Part shown: piece by piece, positions 1 to 8,950 of the stretch | Numbering within the stretch: the stretch's first letter is position 1 | How the letters are laid out: every line of letters starts with the position of its first letter | Position numbers and translations under genes: made by a program | Source: CAYPEL01 sp036479985 | GTDB lineage: Bacteria > Pseudomonadota > Gammaproteobacteria > DSM-19610 | Direction of reading: 5' to 3' | DNA: 64,000 bases | Assembly (NCBI GenBank): GCA_965224815.1 | Contig: CBDDAF010000003.1 | Span: 2,666,001 to 2,730,000, forward strand | Notes under the pieces: generated by a model | The model's input: only the letters and a program-made list of their open reading frames with translations | Databases searched by the model: none | Told to the model about the DNA's origin: nothing

Positions 1-57
1 GAAGGGCTGTTGCACCTGTTGCAGCAAAAAGGATATAAGTTGTCCCGTATTTACTAA
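1..57 (+). CDS. 3' end of a gene cut by the window edge
   Basis: Frame 1 is open from the first base to a TAA at 55-57 and encodes 18 residues ending KGYKLSRIY. Only this tail is visible, so the product cannot be named. The open frame is short enough to be chance. The call rests on the next gene starting about 240 bases further on and on there being no other reading of this edge. Confidence 0.3.
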   Translation, partial: EGLLHLLQQKGYKLSRIY

Positions 58-112
58 ACCCTGCCTTACATCGCACGAATGATGTATCGATAGCCGTCTT
101 AATGACTGTCAT

Positions 113-301
113 TCACTTCTTTGTTGTTCTCGCTGATCGCCTTGAAAGAGGCTGAAAACCCTTTGTAATCAACCTCGAAAAATAGCTCATCAAGTCCTGG
201 TTATTTGGGTCGATGAATAGCTGATGGCCGGATAAACCTTCGGTCAGGTAGAAGCGCGTGTGGTCTGGCTCAGGTAACAGCAGAAATGTTAGGAAAGACA
301 T
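113..301 (-). CDS. possible small hypothetical protein
   Basis: A 62-residue reading frame starts at an ATG at 301 and overlaps the start of the opposite-strand gene by two bases. After a hydrophobic N-terminus (MSFLTFLLLPEP) it continues with protein-like composition, including LSGHQLFIDPNNQDLMSYF. I do not recognise a family. The alternative is that this is a non-coding gap between the truncated gene at the window edge and the gene at 300. Without homologues this stays a weak call. Confidence 0.25.
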   Translation of the reverse strand: MSFLTFLLLPEPDHTRFYLTEGLSGHQLFIDPNNQDLMSYFSRLITKGFQPLSRRSARTTKK

Positions 302-821
302 GAAATTAGATAGTAATAGCATCAGGAAAATGACGAAGCTTAAGCAGTTGTTTCACAAAAAACTGGGTAAGCGGTTTTCACTGGCTGAAACAGATTCGCT
401 GCGCGCTATGCTTGAAATGGCAGCAATGTCTACCGACGATGAAATTCAGGCGGCCTTTTTGGTTGCATTTGAATCACTGGATGAGAAAGATCAGGCATTG
501 ATTCATACCAATGTTCATACTAAAGCTGCTCCAGAAATAGCTGCTCCAGCGCCAGTGGAACAAGTAAGTGCGCCAACCCAGCACCAGCCTGGCGAATTAC
601 CTGAAGGCGTAACCAAAGTCACTTACCGTGGTCAGACAGTCTATAAGAAGGATGGTGAAGTGATCGATAATCCATTCGCAGAAGAATTCGATACTCCTGA
701 GAGAGTAGCTAATGAATTACCGCCTGGTGTTACCAAAGTGACCTATCGTGGTCAAATTATTTATAAGAAAGACGGTGAAGTCATTGAAGATCCAACTTTT
801 GAAGATTCAATGTTTGCTTGA
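300..821 (+). CDS. hypothetical protein with two C-terminal repeats
   Basis: This encodes 173 residues from the ATG at 300, which has an AGGAAAG ribosome site about five bases upstream. An earlier in-frame ATG at 258 has no such site and was not chosen. The N-terminal half is a charged, probably helical domain. After an Ala/Pro-rich linker come two near-identical units of about 27 residues, each with the core GVTKVTYRGQ followed by YKKDGEVI. The ends of the units are acidic. No signal peptide or membrane segment is seen. I do not recognise the family. The repeated short beta-strand-like unit suggests a small binding module, which is inference only. It is a single gene facing the convergent pyrC gene. 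Confidence 0.75.
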   Translation: MKLDSNSIRKMTKLKQLFHKKLGKRFSLAETDSLRAMLEMAAMSTDDEIQAAFLVAFESLDEKDQALIHTNVHTKAAPEIAAPAPVEQVSAPTQHQPGELPEGVTKVTYRGQTVYKKDGEVIDNPFAEEFDTPERVANELPPGVTKVTYRGQIIYKKDGEVIEDPTFEDSMFA

Positions 822-879
822 GTATTGTTTCCAGCATTGACGATACTTTGATTGATTTACAAAACATGTAAGAGCGGCT

Positions 880-1911
880 TCAATTAATCAGTTTCCAACA
901 GACTATCTCCCCCGCCCGTAGCGGCACCAGTTGTTGATTGCCCATTGGGTAACTGGCAGGCACCTGCCAGCTTTCTTTTTTTAGCTGAATGGTTTGCTTA
1001 TTACGGGCCAGTCCATAAAAATCAGCGCCAAAATAACTTGCAAAACCTTCCAGTTTATCCAAAGCCTTAGCCTGTTCAAATGCCTCGGCATATAGTTCTA
1101 TTGCTCCGTGTGCTGTATAGATTCCCGCGCAACCACAGGCCGTTTCTTTTGCTGAAATAGAATGCGGTGCGCTATCAGTCCCCAGGAAAAATTTTGGATT
1201 TCCACTGGTTGCAGCAGTGATTAATGCTTGCCGGTGTTGTTCCCGTTTTAATACCGGAAGGCAGTAATAATGTGGCCGTATACCGCCAGTAAAGATGGCA
1301 TTACGGTTGTAGAGTAAATGATGTGCAGTGATAGTCGCCGCCACATAATCAGGTGCAGACTGTACAAATTGAACGCCTTGCTCTGTGGTGATGTGTTCAA
1401 AGACGATTTTTAATTCCGGGAAATCTTTGCAGAGCGGTGCCAGGTGCCGTTCGATAAAAACTGACTCACGATCGAATATGTCGATGTCTGGATCGGTCAC
1501 TTCACCATGAACCAGCAATGGCATGCCGTGTTTTTGCATGACTTCCAGTACAGGATAAGTATGTTTTAGATCCGTAACGCCAGAATCTGAATTTGTGGTA
1601 GCACCGGCCGGGTAGAATTTTACCGCGTGGATAATCCCGCTTTCCCTGGCACGGGTGATTTCTTCAGCCGGTGTGTTATCGGTCAGGTAGAGCGTTAATA
1701 AAGGTTCAAATTCTGCACTTTTCGGAACAGCGTGAATTATTCGGTTACGGTATTCCGCTGCCTGTGCTGTAGTTGTAACCGGCGGGTTAAGATTAGGCAT
1801 GATTATGGCGCGGCTAAATTGTCGAGCGGTATGCGCTATGACAGACGCTAATGCGTCGCCATCACGAACATGCAAGTGCCAGTCGTCAGGGCGTGTTATG
1901 GATATTTGCAT
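880..1911 (-). CDS. pyrC: dihydroorotase (class II)
   Basis: Dihydroorotase interconverts N-carbamoyl-aspartate and dihydroorotate in the third step of pyrimidine synthesis, in the cytoplasm. The 343-residue protein matches the usual length (348 in E. coli). Metal-site motifs are visible: HLHVRD near the N-terminus, the lysine expected to be carboxylated in AVKFYPAGATT, HGE, the ITAHHLLYNRN histidine, and the catalytic aspartate in GTDSAPHS. The start at 1911 (MQISITRPDDWHLH) matches the family. The frame stays open for 49 more codons upstream, but most of that is translated from a REP palindrome and is not part of the gene. It is transcribed alone, convergent with the gene at 300. Confidence 0.95.
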   Translation of the reverse strand: MQISITRPDDWHLHVRDGDALASVIAHTARQFSRAIIMPNLNPPVTTTAQAAEYRNRIIHAVPKSAEFEPLLTLYLTDNTPAEEITRARESGIIHAVKFYPAGATTNSDSGVTDLKHTYPVLEVMQKHGMPLLVHGEVTDPDIDIFDRESVFIERHLAPLCKDFPELKIVFEHITTEQGVQFVQSAPDYVAATITAHHLLYNRNAIFTGGIRPHYYCLPVLKREQHRQALITAATSGNPKFFLGTDSAPHSISAKETACGCAGIYTAHGAIELYAEAFEQAKALDKLEGFASYFGADFYGLARNKQTIQLKKESWQVPASYPMGNQQLVPLRAGEIVCWKLIN

Positions 1912-1995
1912 CAGAAAAACCAGCTGTGCGCTTTCAAAGTGATCATGGTGCATATTATGGCCACGGAACCCACGGAAGAACACGGAAATATTTTT

Positions 1996-2108
1996 TATAG
2001 TGAACGGTGCAAATTCTGTAGGAGCGGCTTTAGCCGCGATGGGGCGCGATGCATTCATCGCGGCTAAAGCCGCTCCTACAGATTCTTGCTAATTAATCAG
2101 CGGTTTCC
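1996..2108. repeat. REP pair (GTAG type) in composite element
   Basis: The core at 2017-2080 is an inverted pair, TGTAGGAGCGGCTTTAGCCG and its complement, separated by a short loop. The left arm side (TATAGTGAACGGTGCAAATTC) and right side (GATTCTTGCTAATTAATCAG) match flanks of the other copies in this window. It lies between divergent pyrC and pdhA and reaches into the upstream extension of the pyrC frame. Confidence 0.85.
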
Positions 2109-2405
2109 AGCGTACGTTTTACCTGGTTGCAGCAGCTGTAGATTTTAATTTGAAAGACAGCTAGCCAGTTGTTCAGTTAAATCTTGATTTAGCATTGATT
2201 TTCAGGTTTTCTGATGGGTATTTACCTTGACCTGATTGACTAAAACAAAGATCATATCGCGCTTATTCTTGTACGGGCGCATGCGCGGTAAAAAACACGG
2301 GATGTAACGCTGAAAAACATATAGCCCCTTGTTTTTATTCAAGAAATAATTCATTCAATGGCTCGCCAGTGACGCGGGCTGTATCAGCTAAAGTTGAGGA
2401 GCCTC
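2109..2405 (+). promoter_or_regulatory. upstream region of the pdh genes
   Basis: This stretch of about 300 bases before pdhA has no convincing gene. It holds TTGACC at about 2227 and TTGACT at about 2236, either of which could be a -35 box with an imperfect -10 (GATCAT or CATATC) downstream. It ends in a strong ribosome site (GAGGAG, about 2397) just before the ATG at 2406. No known operator was recognised. Confidence 0.3.
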
Positions 2406-3398
2406 ATGAACCTTGCCGACAAAAAACGGCTTTTGCGTGAGATGTTGTTTGCGCGTCGCTTTGAGGAACGCTGCTACGAGGCCTATGTAGAGCGTAAAAT
2501 TGGTGGATTTCTGCATCTCTATCCGGGCCAGGAAGCCTGTGCTTTCGGTGTGCTGGAAGCGGCAAAGCCGGGACATGACTATGTCATTACCGGTTACCGT
2601 GATCACATCCATGCAATCATATGCGGTGCCGATCCAAAGAAAGTAATGGCCGAACTGTATGCCAAAGAAACCGGCTCATCTAAAGGCCGCGGTGGTTCCA
2701 TGCATATCTTTGATGTGGAGCATCACTTTATGGGTGGCTATGCATTAGTCGGTGGGCCTTTTCCATTAGCTGCCGGTATGGCCAAAGCCATCAAGATGAA
2801 AGGCGGAGACGAAATCGCCATTTGTTTTCTGGGTGATGCGGCCAACAATCAGGGCACTTTTCACGAAACACTGAACATGGCAAAGCTGTGGGATCTGCCG
2901 GTTCTGTTTGTGTGTGAAAATAATCTGTACGGTATTGGCACTCGTATTGATCGTTCCACAGCAGTTGTTGATCAGTATAAGCGTGTGTCCGGGTATAACA
3001 TTCCATCCGCGCAGGAAGACGGTCAGGATGTCGAGAAAGTTTTCAAGGCGGCAAAAAAAGCAGTTGATTATGTGCGCTCCGGTAAGGGCCCATACTTTCT
3101 TGAGCTGATGACCTATCGTTATCGCGGCCACTCGATGTCAGATTCCAATGCCTATCGTCCAAAAAATGAAGAACGCATGTGGTCGGATCGTGATCCAATT
3201 ATCATGTTACGTGACCGGCTGATTGAAGCCGGTGAACTGAGCAAAGATGATTACAAAAACATGGACACCGAGATACTGGATGAAATCGAAGACAACATTA
3301 TTGCCTTTTCCGAAGCTTCACCTGAACCGCGAGTAGATGAACTGGAAAAATATACCCTGGCTGAAAACGATCCCTGGGTTTACGGAGGGGGTCGCTAA
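2406..3398 (+). CDS. pdhA: pyruvate dehydrogenase E1 alpha subunit
   Basis: This is the alpha subunit of the alpha2-beta2 thiamine-diphosphate E1, which decarboxylates pyruvate and transfers the acetyl group to lipoyl-E2. It has 330 residues. Visible motifs are YPGQEACAFG, the GYRDH active-site loop, KGRGGSMH, and the ThDP/Mg motif GDAANNQGTFHE...ENNLYG. The phosphorylation-loop-like region YRYRGHSMSD is also present. The start is the ATG at 2406 behind GAGGAG. A TTG at 2394 lies inside the ribosome site and was rejected. Its TAA overlaps the ATG of pdhB (TAATG), so the two are translationally coupled. Branched-chain or acetoin dehydrogenase is a possible alternative substrate class, but the linked E2-E3 fits pyruvate best. 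Confidence 0.92.
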   Translation: MNLADKKRLLREMLFARRFEERCYEAYVERKIGGFLHLYPGQEACAFGVLEAAKPGHDYVITGYRDHIHAIICGADPKKVMAELYAKETGSSKGRGGSMHIFDVEHHFMGGYALVGGPFPLAAGMAKAIKMKGGDEIAICFLGDAANNQGTFHETLNMAKLWDLPVLFVCENNLYGIGTRIDRSTAVVDQYKRVSGYNIPSAQEDGQDVEKVFKAAKKAVDYVRSGKGPYFLELMTYRYRGHSMSDSNAYRPKNEERMWSDRDPIIMLRDRLIEAGELSKDDYKNMDTEILDEIEDNIIAFSEASPEPRVDELEKYTLAENDPWVYGGGR

Positions 3399-4378
3399 TG
3401 ACTGAGATCATGTACTGGGAAGCGATTCAGCGTGCGCACGACGAAGAAATGGCCAATGACCCATTGGTGATTTGTATGGGTGAAGATATCGGTATCGCCG
3501 GTGGCACCTATAAAGCGACGCAGGGACTGTATGAAAAGTACGGTGCAGAACGTGTCATGGATACGCCCATTTCGGAAAATGGTTATACCGGTCTTGGGAT
3601 TGGTGCATCGTTTCTGGGAGTGCGGCCGATTATTGAACTGATGTCGGTAAACTTTGCCTGGTTAGCGCTGGATCAAATATTTAACAGTGCAGCAAAAGTG
3701 CGCTATATGTCAGGTGGTCAATTGACGGCGCCGGTGGTTGTCCGTTCACCGGGAGGCACGGCACACCAGCTGGGTGCGCAACACTCGGCGCGTATGGAAA
3801 AGATTTTCATGGGCATTGCCGGGTTACGCGTTGTTACACCGTCCACATCAAAACAAGCCTATGGCTTACTGAAATCTGCTGTACGCTGTAACGACCCGGT
3901 GTTCATCTACGAACACGAATTGATGTACAACATGAAAGGCGAAGTGCCGGATGAAGAATTCTTCCTGCCACTGGAAGGATCAGATGTAACTCGGGAAGGT
4001 AGGGATGTTACTCTGTTCGCTTATAACATTTCAGTACACTGGTGCTTACAGGCAGCAGAAACCTTATCAAAACAGTTCGGCATCGACGCTGAAATAGTAG
4101 ATCTTTATTCGCTAAGCCCACTAGATCGTGCCGGAATTACTGCATCGGTACGCAAGACACATCGCGCTGTTATTGTTGAAGAGGCTGAACCTGCTGTTGG
4201 AGTCGGCTCTGAAGTTATGGCCATTATCAATGAAGAATGTTTTTTTGAACTGGATGCTGCACCCGTCAGAGTGTCTGCTGTTAATGTACCGGTTCCTTAT
4301 AACCACAGTCTGGAAAAAGCGGCAATTCCTGATGCCAGTAATGTTGTTGCAGCGGTTAGAAAACTGTTAGGTAAGTAA
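3398..4378 (+). CDS. pdhB: pyruvate dehydrogenase E1 beta subunit
   Basis: This is the beta subunit of the E1 heterotetramer. It completes the ThDP site and binds the E2 peripheral-subunit domain. The 326 residues match the usual length. Family motifs include MGEDIGIAGGTYKATQGL, the DTPISENGYTGLGIGA stretch, and RSPGGTAHQLGAQHSARME, followed by the C-terminal transketolase domain with VDLYSLSPLDR and VVEEAEPAVGVGSE. It overlaps pdhA by one base and is followed by about 200 bases holding a palindromic repeat before the E2-E3 gene. Confidence 0.93.
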   Translation: MTEIMYWEAIQRAHDEEMANDPLVICMGEDIGIAGGTYKATQGLYEKYGAERVMDTPISENGYTGLGIGASFLGVRPIIELMSVNFAWLALDQIFNSAAKVRYMSGGQLTAPVVVRSPGGTAHQLGAQHSARMEKIFMGIAGLRVVTPSTSKQAYGLLKSAVRCNDPVFIYEHELMYNMKGEVPDEEFFLPLEGSDVTREGRDVTLFAYNISVHWCLQAAETLSKQFGIDAEIVDLYSLSPLDRAGITASVRKTHRAVIVEEAEPAVGVGSEVMAIINEECFFELDAAPVRVSAVNVPVPYNHSLEKAAIPDASNVVAAVRKLLGK

Positions 4379-4439
4379 TTTTTAACTTTTGAGAATTTCT
4401 CTGAGACTGAATATATAACCGCGACTTAAACAGAGCATT

Positions 4440-4540
4440 CCCTCCCCCTCAGGGGGAGGGACAGGGAGAGGGGATCAAATAAAAGGCAGTCACTTTCTGA
4501 TCCTCTCTCCCCAACCCTCTCCCTGAGGGAGAGGGGGCTT
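4440..4540. repeat. CCCTC/GAGGG palindromic repeat pair
   Basis: Two palindromes face each other: CCTCCCCCTCAGGGGGAGGG on the left, and CCAACCCTCTCCC followed by TGAGGGAGAGGGGG on the right, about 40 bases apart. The same unit recurs at 40539, 43649, 49724 and 52014. It separates pdhB from the E2-E3 gene. Confidence 0.8.
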
Positions 4541-4586
4541 AAGGCAGAAGAGACTTTTCATATAATTTTTTATTTTGGATAACTAA

Positions 4587-7500
4587 ATGGCTGAACCCTA
4601 CGTCATCAAAATGCCCCAACTCTCGGACACCATGACCGAAGGTGTGGTAGTCAGTTGGGAAAAAAACATCGGTGACAAAATTGAACGCGGTGACATTGTT
4701 GCGACCGTGGAAACCGACAAAGCTATCATGGATGTCGAAGTATTTCGTGATGGCTACCTGTCAGGGCCATTAACACCGATAGATAGTACGGTACCCGTCG
4801 AAGGTGCCATCGCTTATCTAGTTGCCGAAGCCAGTGAAGTCCAACAAGAGGGTGATTCCCCTGCAGCGATAGCGGCATCACCCACTACTGAACAAGTCAA
4901 CACGGAAAGCAGTTCACCTGAAGGCGCGTCATACACTATTACTATGCCGCAACTCTCGGACACTATGACCGAAGGTGTAGTAGTCAGCTGGGATAAATCA
5001 CCTGGCGATAAAATTAAACGTGGCACCATCGTTGCCCAGGTCGAAACTGACAAAGCCATCATGGATGTCGAAGTGTTTCGTGAAGGTTATTTATCGGGTC
5101 CGGTGGCACCGATTGATGCCGTCGTACCCGTTGGTGGTGCGCTGGCTTACCTGGTGGAAAAGAGTGATCAGGTTGTCAATGAAGAAGCAGTACCCACCGT
5201 TGCAGCAAGTGCTGCGACATCTGCTATAGAAACTAGTCGTTCACCTGTTCAATCTACATCTCCAATCATATCGGTGTCAGGCTCACCAGCAGCTCGTCCA
5301 CAAGGCCGTGGCGCAACTCCTTATGCGCGCGCACTGGCCGGGCAACGCGGTGTCAACCTCGATCAGGTCAGTGGTACAGGAAAGGGTGGTGTGATCACCG
5401 CTGCAGATTTACAGAGCGCACAAACTGCTGCTGCACCCATGGCAGGTTTTCCGCAGGCCGATGTACCTGGCAACGGCCGCCCGATGAACAAGCTGGAAAA
5501 AGCCATCAGTGATGCCATGTCTGCATCGTTGAGTATGCCGGTATTCCGCATGACTGCGATGATCAAACTGGGTACATTAATAAAAGCATCAAAGGCGCAG
5601 GGCGCATCCGTTACAGTGACTATTGCAAAAGCCTGTGCGCTGGCCATGCAGGCGCACCCGAAAATGAATTGGTGTTATCAGCCGCAGGATAAACTGGTTG
5701 AGCGCGGTAATGTCGACATTGGTATGGCAGTTGCCGCTGACGGAGGTGGTCTTGTAGTGCCAGTATTGCGGGGCTGCGAAACACGTTCACTGAATGAATT
5801 AAATACCGATTGGAAAGACCTGGTCGAAAGGGCGCGCAAACGCCGTCTAAAACCAGAAGAGTATTCCGGTTCCACATTTCAGATTTCTAACATGGGTATG
5901 TTCGGTGTTAGTTCTTTTGATGCCATTACTACCCCTGGTATTACTTCGATACTGGCCATCTCATCCAATACCGATCAGGGCAGTCCGTTTACGCTAACCT
6001 CGGATCACCGAGTTGTTAACGGTGCCGATGTTGCCCTGTTTTTAAAGGAATTAAAAACCTTGATAGAAAAACCTGATAGCTGGATGGGCCCAACTGGCCC
6101 TGCGATTCCGGAAGGTGACTGGGATTACGAAGTGGTAGTTATCGGTGGTGGCCCAGGTGGCGAAGATTGTGCACGCGATTTAGCGGGGCATGGTCTGAAA
6201 GTGGCGCTGATAAACGATGCAGCTTTTCCCGGTGGTGAATGTTTATGGCGCGGCTGTATTCCATCCAAAGCCTGGCGTGCTGCCGCTGATCGTATTCGTG
6301 ATCGCCTGGATGATGGCCACCTGGGCATCAGCACCAGCAAACCCAAGCTTGATTGGGATACCTTAGAAAAAACGCGCCGCCATATTCTCGAAACACGCGG
6401 TGACATGGCACTCAAAACCGACAAGGGTGTGAAGATTAAATACATCCAGGGTTTTGGCCGTTTTGTCGATGATCACAAACTATTACTCGATACTGCTGGT
6501 AACAATAAAGACCCACATGCACGTGCGCCGGTTGGAGACAAACCGCAAGGTGAGACGGTAAGTTTTGGTTGCGCCGTGATTGCAACTGGAGCACCCCCTT
6601 TTGTGCCGCCGATTCCAGGTGCAGTGGAAGGGTTGGTCGAAGGTGGTGGTGTTCTGACCTCTGACACGGTTTGGATGTTAGGTAAGCAACCGAAGAAACT
6701 GGTAGTGATTGGTGGTGGTGCCATTGGTCTGGAAATGGCGCAGATTTTTCAGGACTTTGGTTCGCAGGTAACTGTACTTGAAGCACAGGAACGTATTCTC
6801 GCCGAAGTCGAACCGGAAATTGCCAAACACCTGACCACGGTATTGAATGATGACCCCCGGCTCAAAGTGCATACCTCAGTAAAAATTGACAAGATTTCTG
6901 GTAAGGCCGGTGCGATCAGCGTGAAATATAAAGATGCTGAAGGTAAAGCGCATACCACTAAAGTTGATTACGTCATCATGGGTACTGGCAAACGCCCCGT
7001 GCTGGATGGACTTAATCTGGACAAGGCGGGTGTGGTTTTCGACAAGGGTGTTATCAAAGCCGACAGTCGCTGCCGGACAAATGTGCCACATATCTTTGCT
7101 ATCGGAGATGTCATCGGCGGATTGATGCTCGCGCACACTGCCGCACAACAGGGTCGTGTAGCAGCCAATACCATTCTCGGCGAAGACATGCGTTACGACC
7201 AGGACAAAGACTGCGGTGTTATCTTCACCCGGCCAGAAGCGGCCTTTGTCGGTTTATCTGTTGACCAGGCCAAAGCCAAAGGCTTCGATGCGGTTGAAGT
7301 CAAAGTGCCGATGAACATCGATGCCAAAGCAATGATCAATAATGAACAACACGGGATGATCAAAATAGTTGCTGACAAGCAATCACAACGGATTATCGGT
7401 GTGCATTTGTTAGCTGACCATGCAGACACCTTAATCGGCGAAGCTGTGATGATGGTTTCTGGAAATATGACCCTGGAACAGGTTGCCAATGCGATTCATC

Positions 7501-7589
7501 CGCATCCGACACAGACGGAATTGTTTGGTGAACTGGCGCGACGGTTGTTGTCGCGCTTACGGCGTAGCGCAAAGGTAAAAGCTAAATAG
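4587..7589 (+). CDS. E2-E3 fusion: dihydrolipoyl acetyltransferase / dihydrolipoyl dehydrogenase
   Basis: This single 1000-residue protein joins two pyruvate dehydrogenase enzymes. Domain order is lipoyl domain 1 (about 4-80, lipoyl lysine K45 in ETDKAIMD), lipoyl domain 2 (about 115-190, K156), Ala/Pro/Ser linker, E1/E3-binding domain (about 243-275, TPYARALAGQRGVNL), E2 catalytic domain (about 298-498, with D473-H474 and D481 in DHRVVNGAD), and a full E3 flavoprotein (about 511-990). The E3 part shows the FAD motif VVIGGGPGG, the redox disulfide C552/C557 in GECLWRGCIPSK, a NAD-site VVIGGGAIGLEMA, and the C-terminal HPHPTQTE base. E2 and E3 are usually separate genes. The E2 catalytic domain looks slightly short. 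The two lipoyl domains are near-identical, so they arose by duplication. It is probably cotranscribed with pdhAB. Confidence 0.93.
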   Translation: MAEPYVIKMPQLSDTMTEGVVVSWEKNIGDKIERGDIVATVETDKAIMDVEVFRDGYLSGPLTPIDSTVPVEGAIAYLVAEASEVQQEGDSPAAIAASPTTEQVNTESSSPEGASYTITMPQLSDTMTEGVVVSWDKSPGDKIKRGTIVAQVETDKAIMDVEVFREGYLSGPVAPIDAVVPVGGALAYLVEKSDQVVNEEAVPTVAASAATSAIETSRSPVQSTSPIISVSGSPAARPQGRGATPYARALAGQRGVNLDQVSGTGKGGVITAADLQSAQTAAAPMAGFPQADVPGNGRPMNKLEKAISDAMSASLSMPVFRMTAMIKLGTLIKASKAQGASVTVTIAKACALAMQAHPKMNWCYQPQDKLVERGNVDIGMAVAADGGGLVVPVLRGCETRSLNELNTDWKDLVERARKRRLKPEEYSGSTFQISNMGMFGVSSFDAITTPGITSILAISSNTDQGSPFTLTSDHRVVNGADVALFLKELKTLIEKPDSWMGPTGPAIPEGDWDYEVVVIGGGPGGEDCARDLAGHGLKVALINDAAFPGGECLWRGCIPSKAWRAAADRIRDRLDDGHLGISTSKPKLDWDTLEKTRRHILETRGDMALKTDKGVKIKYIQGFGRFVDDHKLLLDTAGNNKDPHARAPVGDKPQGETVSFGCAVIATGAPPFVPPIPGAVEGLVEGGGVLTSDTVWMLGKQPKKLVVIGGGAIGLEMAQIFQDFGSQVTVLEAQERILAEVEPEIAKHLTTVLNDDPRLKVHTSVKIDKISGKAGAISVKYKDAEGKAHTTKVDYVIMGTGKRPVLDGLNLDKAGVVFDKGVIKADSRCRTNVPHIFAIGDVIGGLMLAHTAAQQGRVAANTILGEDMRYDQDKDCGVIFTRPEAAFVGLSVDQAKAKGFDAVEVKVPMNIDAKAMINNEQHGMIKIVADKQSQRIIGVHLLADHADTLIGEAVMMVSGNMTLEQVANAIHPHPTQTELFGELARRLLSRLRRSAKVKAK

Positions 7590-7684
7590 TTTAAGGTGTA
7601 AACCACATGTATTATTAGGTGAGCGCTTTTGTTACCTGCCAATACAGATTAAATAAGTTTTCATCACTGAGCAAAAAACAAATC

Positions 7685-7711
7685 GTCCCCTCACCCGGAG
7701 GGAGAGGGAGC
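7685..7711. repeat. partial CCCTC/GAGGG repeat
   Basis: CCCCTCACCCGGAGGGAGAGGG is one arm of the palindromic family seen at 4440. It lies about 30 bases before argG in the 149-base space after the E2-E3 gene. Confidence 0.5.
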
Positions 7712-7738
7712 CAAAGGAACGAAGTTAGGTAATTCATT

Positions 7739-8950
7739 ATGTCCAAAATCAAAAAAGTAGTCCTCGCTTATTCCGGTGGTCTAGATACCTCCATCATCCT
7801 CAAATGGCTGGAAGACACTTACGGTTGTGAAGTCGTCACCTTCACGGCTGACATCGGCCAGGGTGAAGAAGTCGAACCTGCCCGTGCCAAAGCCCAAGCC
7901 ATGGGTGTCAAAGAAATCTACATCGAAGACCTGCGCGAAGAATACGCGCGCGACTATGTGTTCCCGATGTTTCGAGCCAATACTATTTACGAAGGTGAAT
8001 ACCTGTTAGGCACATCAATAGCACGGCCGTTAATTGCCAAACGCCTGGTTGAAATTGCTACCGAAACCGGTGCCGATGCAATCTCGCACGGTGCAACGGG
8101 TAAAGGTAATGACCAGGTGCGCTTTGAACTAGGTGCCTACGCTTTAAAACCCGATGTCCATATCATCGCTCCCTGGCGTGAATGGGATTTAAACTCACGC
8201 GAAAAACTGATGGCCTATGCTGAGCAACACAACATCCCGGTTGATTTCAAGAAAGGTAAAAAATCACCGTACTCCATGGATGCCAACTCACTGCATATTT
8301 CCTACGAAGGCGGCATCCTGGAAGATCCCTGGGCAGAACCTGAAGAAGACATGTGGCGTTGGTCGGTTTCACCGGAACAAGCACCAGACAAACCAATTTA
8401 TATCGAACTGAGCTTTGAGAAGGGCGACATTGTTGCTATAGACGGCAAGTCAGTTACACCCGGCGAAGTCATGGAAATGTTGAATAAACTGGGTGGTGAT
8501 AACGGAATAGGCCGCGATGACATCGTTGAAAACCGCTATGTCGGAATGAAATCACGCGGTTGTTACGAAACACCCGCCGGTACCATTATGCTAAAAGCAC
8601 ACCGTGCGATGGAATCACTGACATTGGATCGCGAAGTCGCACATTTAAAAGATGAACTGATGCCGCGCTATGCCAACCTGATTTATAACGGCTACTGGTG
8701 GAGTCCTGAGCGTACGATGTTGCAGGAAATGATTGATTCGTCACAGCAGCCGGTTAATGGCAAGGTACGACTTAAGCTATACAAAGGCAATGTCACTGTT
8801 GTTGGGCGCATGTCAGAAACAGACTCACTTTTCGACGAACGTATCGCTACCTTCGAAGACGACGAGGGTGCCTATGACCAGAAAGATGCTGAAGGTTTTA
8901 TCAAACTTAATGCTCTGCGGTTAAGAATAGCCGCCCGGAAAAAATCATGA
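7739..8950 (+). CDS. argG: argininosuccinate synthase
   Basis: This enzyme condenses citrulline and aspartate with ATP cleavage to give argininosuccinate, the penultimate step of arginine synthesis. The protein is 403 residues, standard for the short class. The N-terminal P-loop-like ATP-binding motif YSGGLDTSIILKWL is clear, as are the citrulline/aspartate-site stretches SHGATGKGNDQVRFE and KSPYSMDANSLHISYEGG. Its last four bases overlap the start of the glyoxalase gene (ATGA), so the two are likely cotranscribed. Confidence 0.97.
   Translation: MSKIKKVVLAYSGGLDTSIILKWLEDTYGCEVVTFTADIGQGEEVEPARAKAQAMGVKEIYIEDLREEYARDYVFPMFRANTIYEGEYLLGTSIARPLIAKRLVEIATETGADAISHGATGKGNDQVRFELGAYALKPDVHIIAPWREWDLNSREKLMAYAEQHNIPVDFKKGKKSPYSMDANSLHISYEGGILEDPWAEPEEDMWRWSVSPEQAPDKPIYIELSFEKGDIVAIDGKSVTPGEVMEMLNKLGGDNGIGRDDIVENRYVGMKSRGCYETPAGTIMLKAHRAMESLTLDREVAHLKDELMPRYANLIYNGYWWSPERTMLQEMIDSSQQPVNGKVRLKLYKGNVTVVGRMSETDSLFDERIATFEDDEGAYDQKDAEGFIKLNALRLRIAARKKS

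Noticed and set aside
1912..2058. N-terminal extension of pyrC by 49 codons
   Set aside because: Most of it is a translated REP palindrome, and the family starts at MQISITRPDDWHLH.
2017..2080. REP pairs as CRISPR repeats
   Set aside because: Copies are scattered, palindromic and without regularly spaced unique spacers.
2394..2405. TTG start four codons before the pdhA ATG
   Set aside because: The TTG-AGG-AGC stretch is the ribosome site itself.
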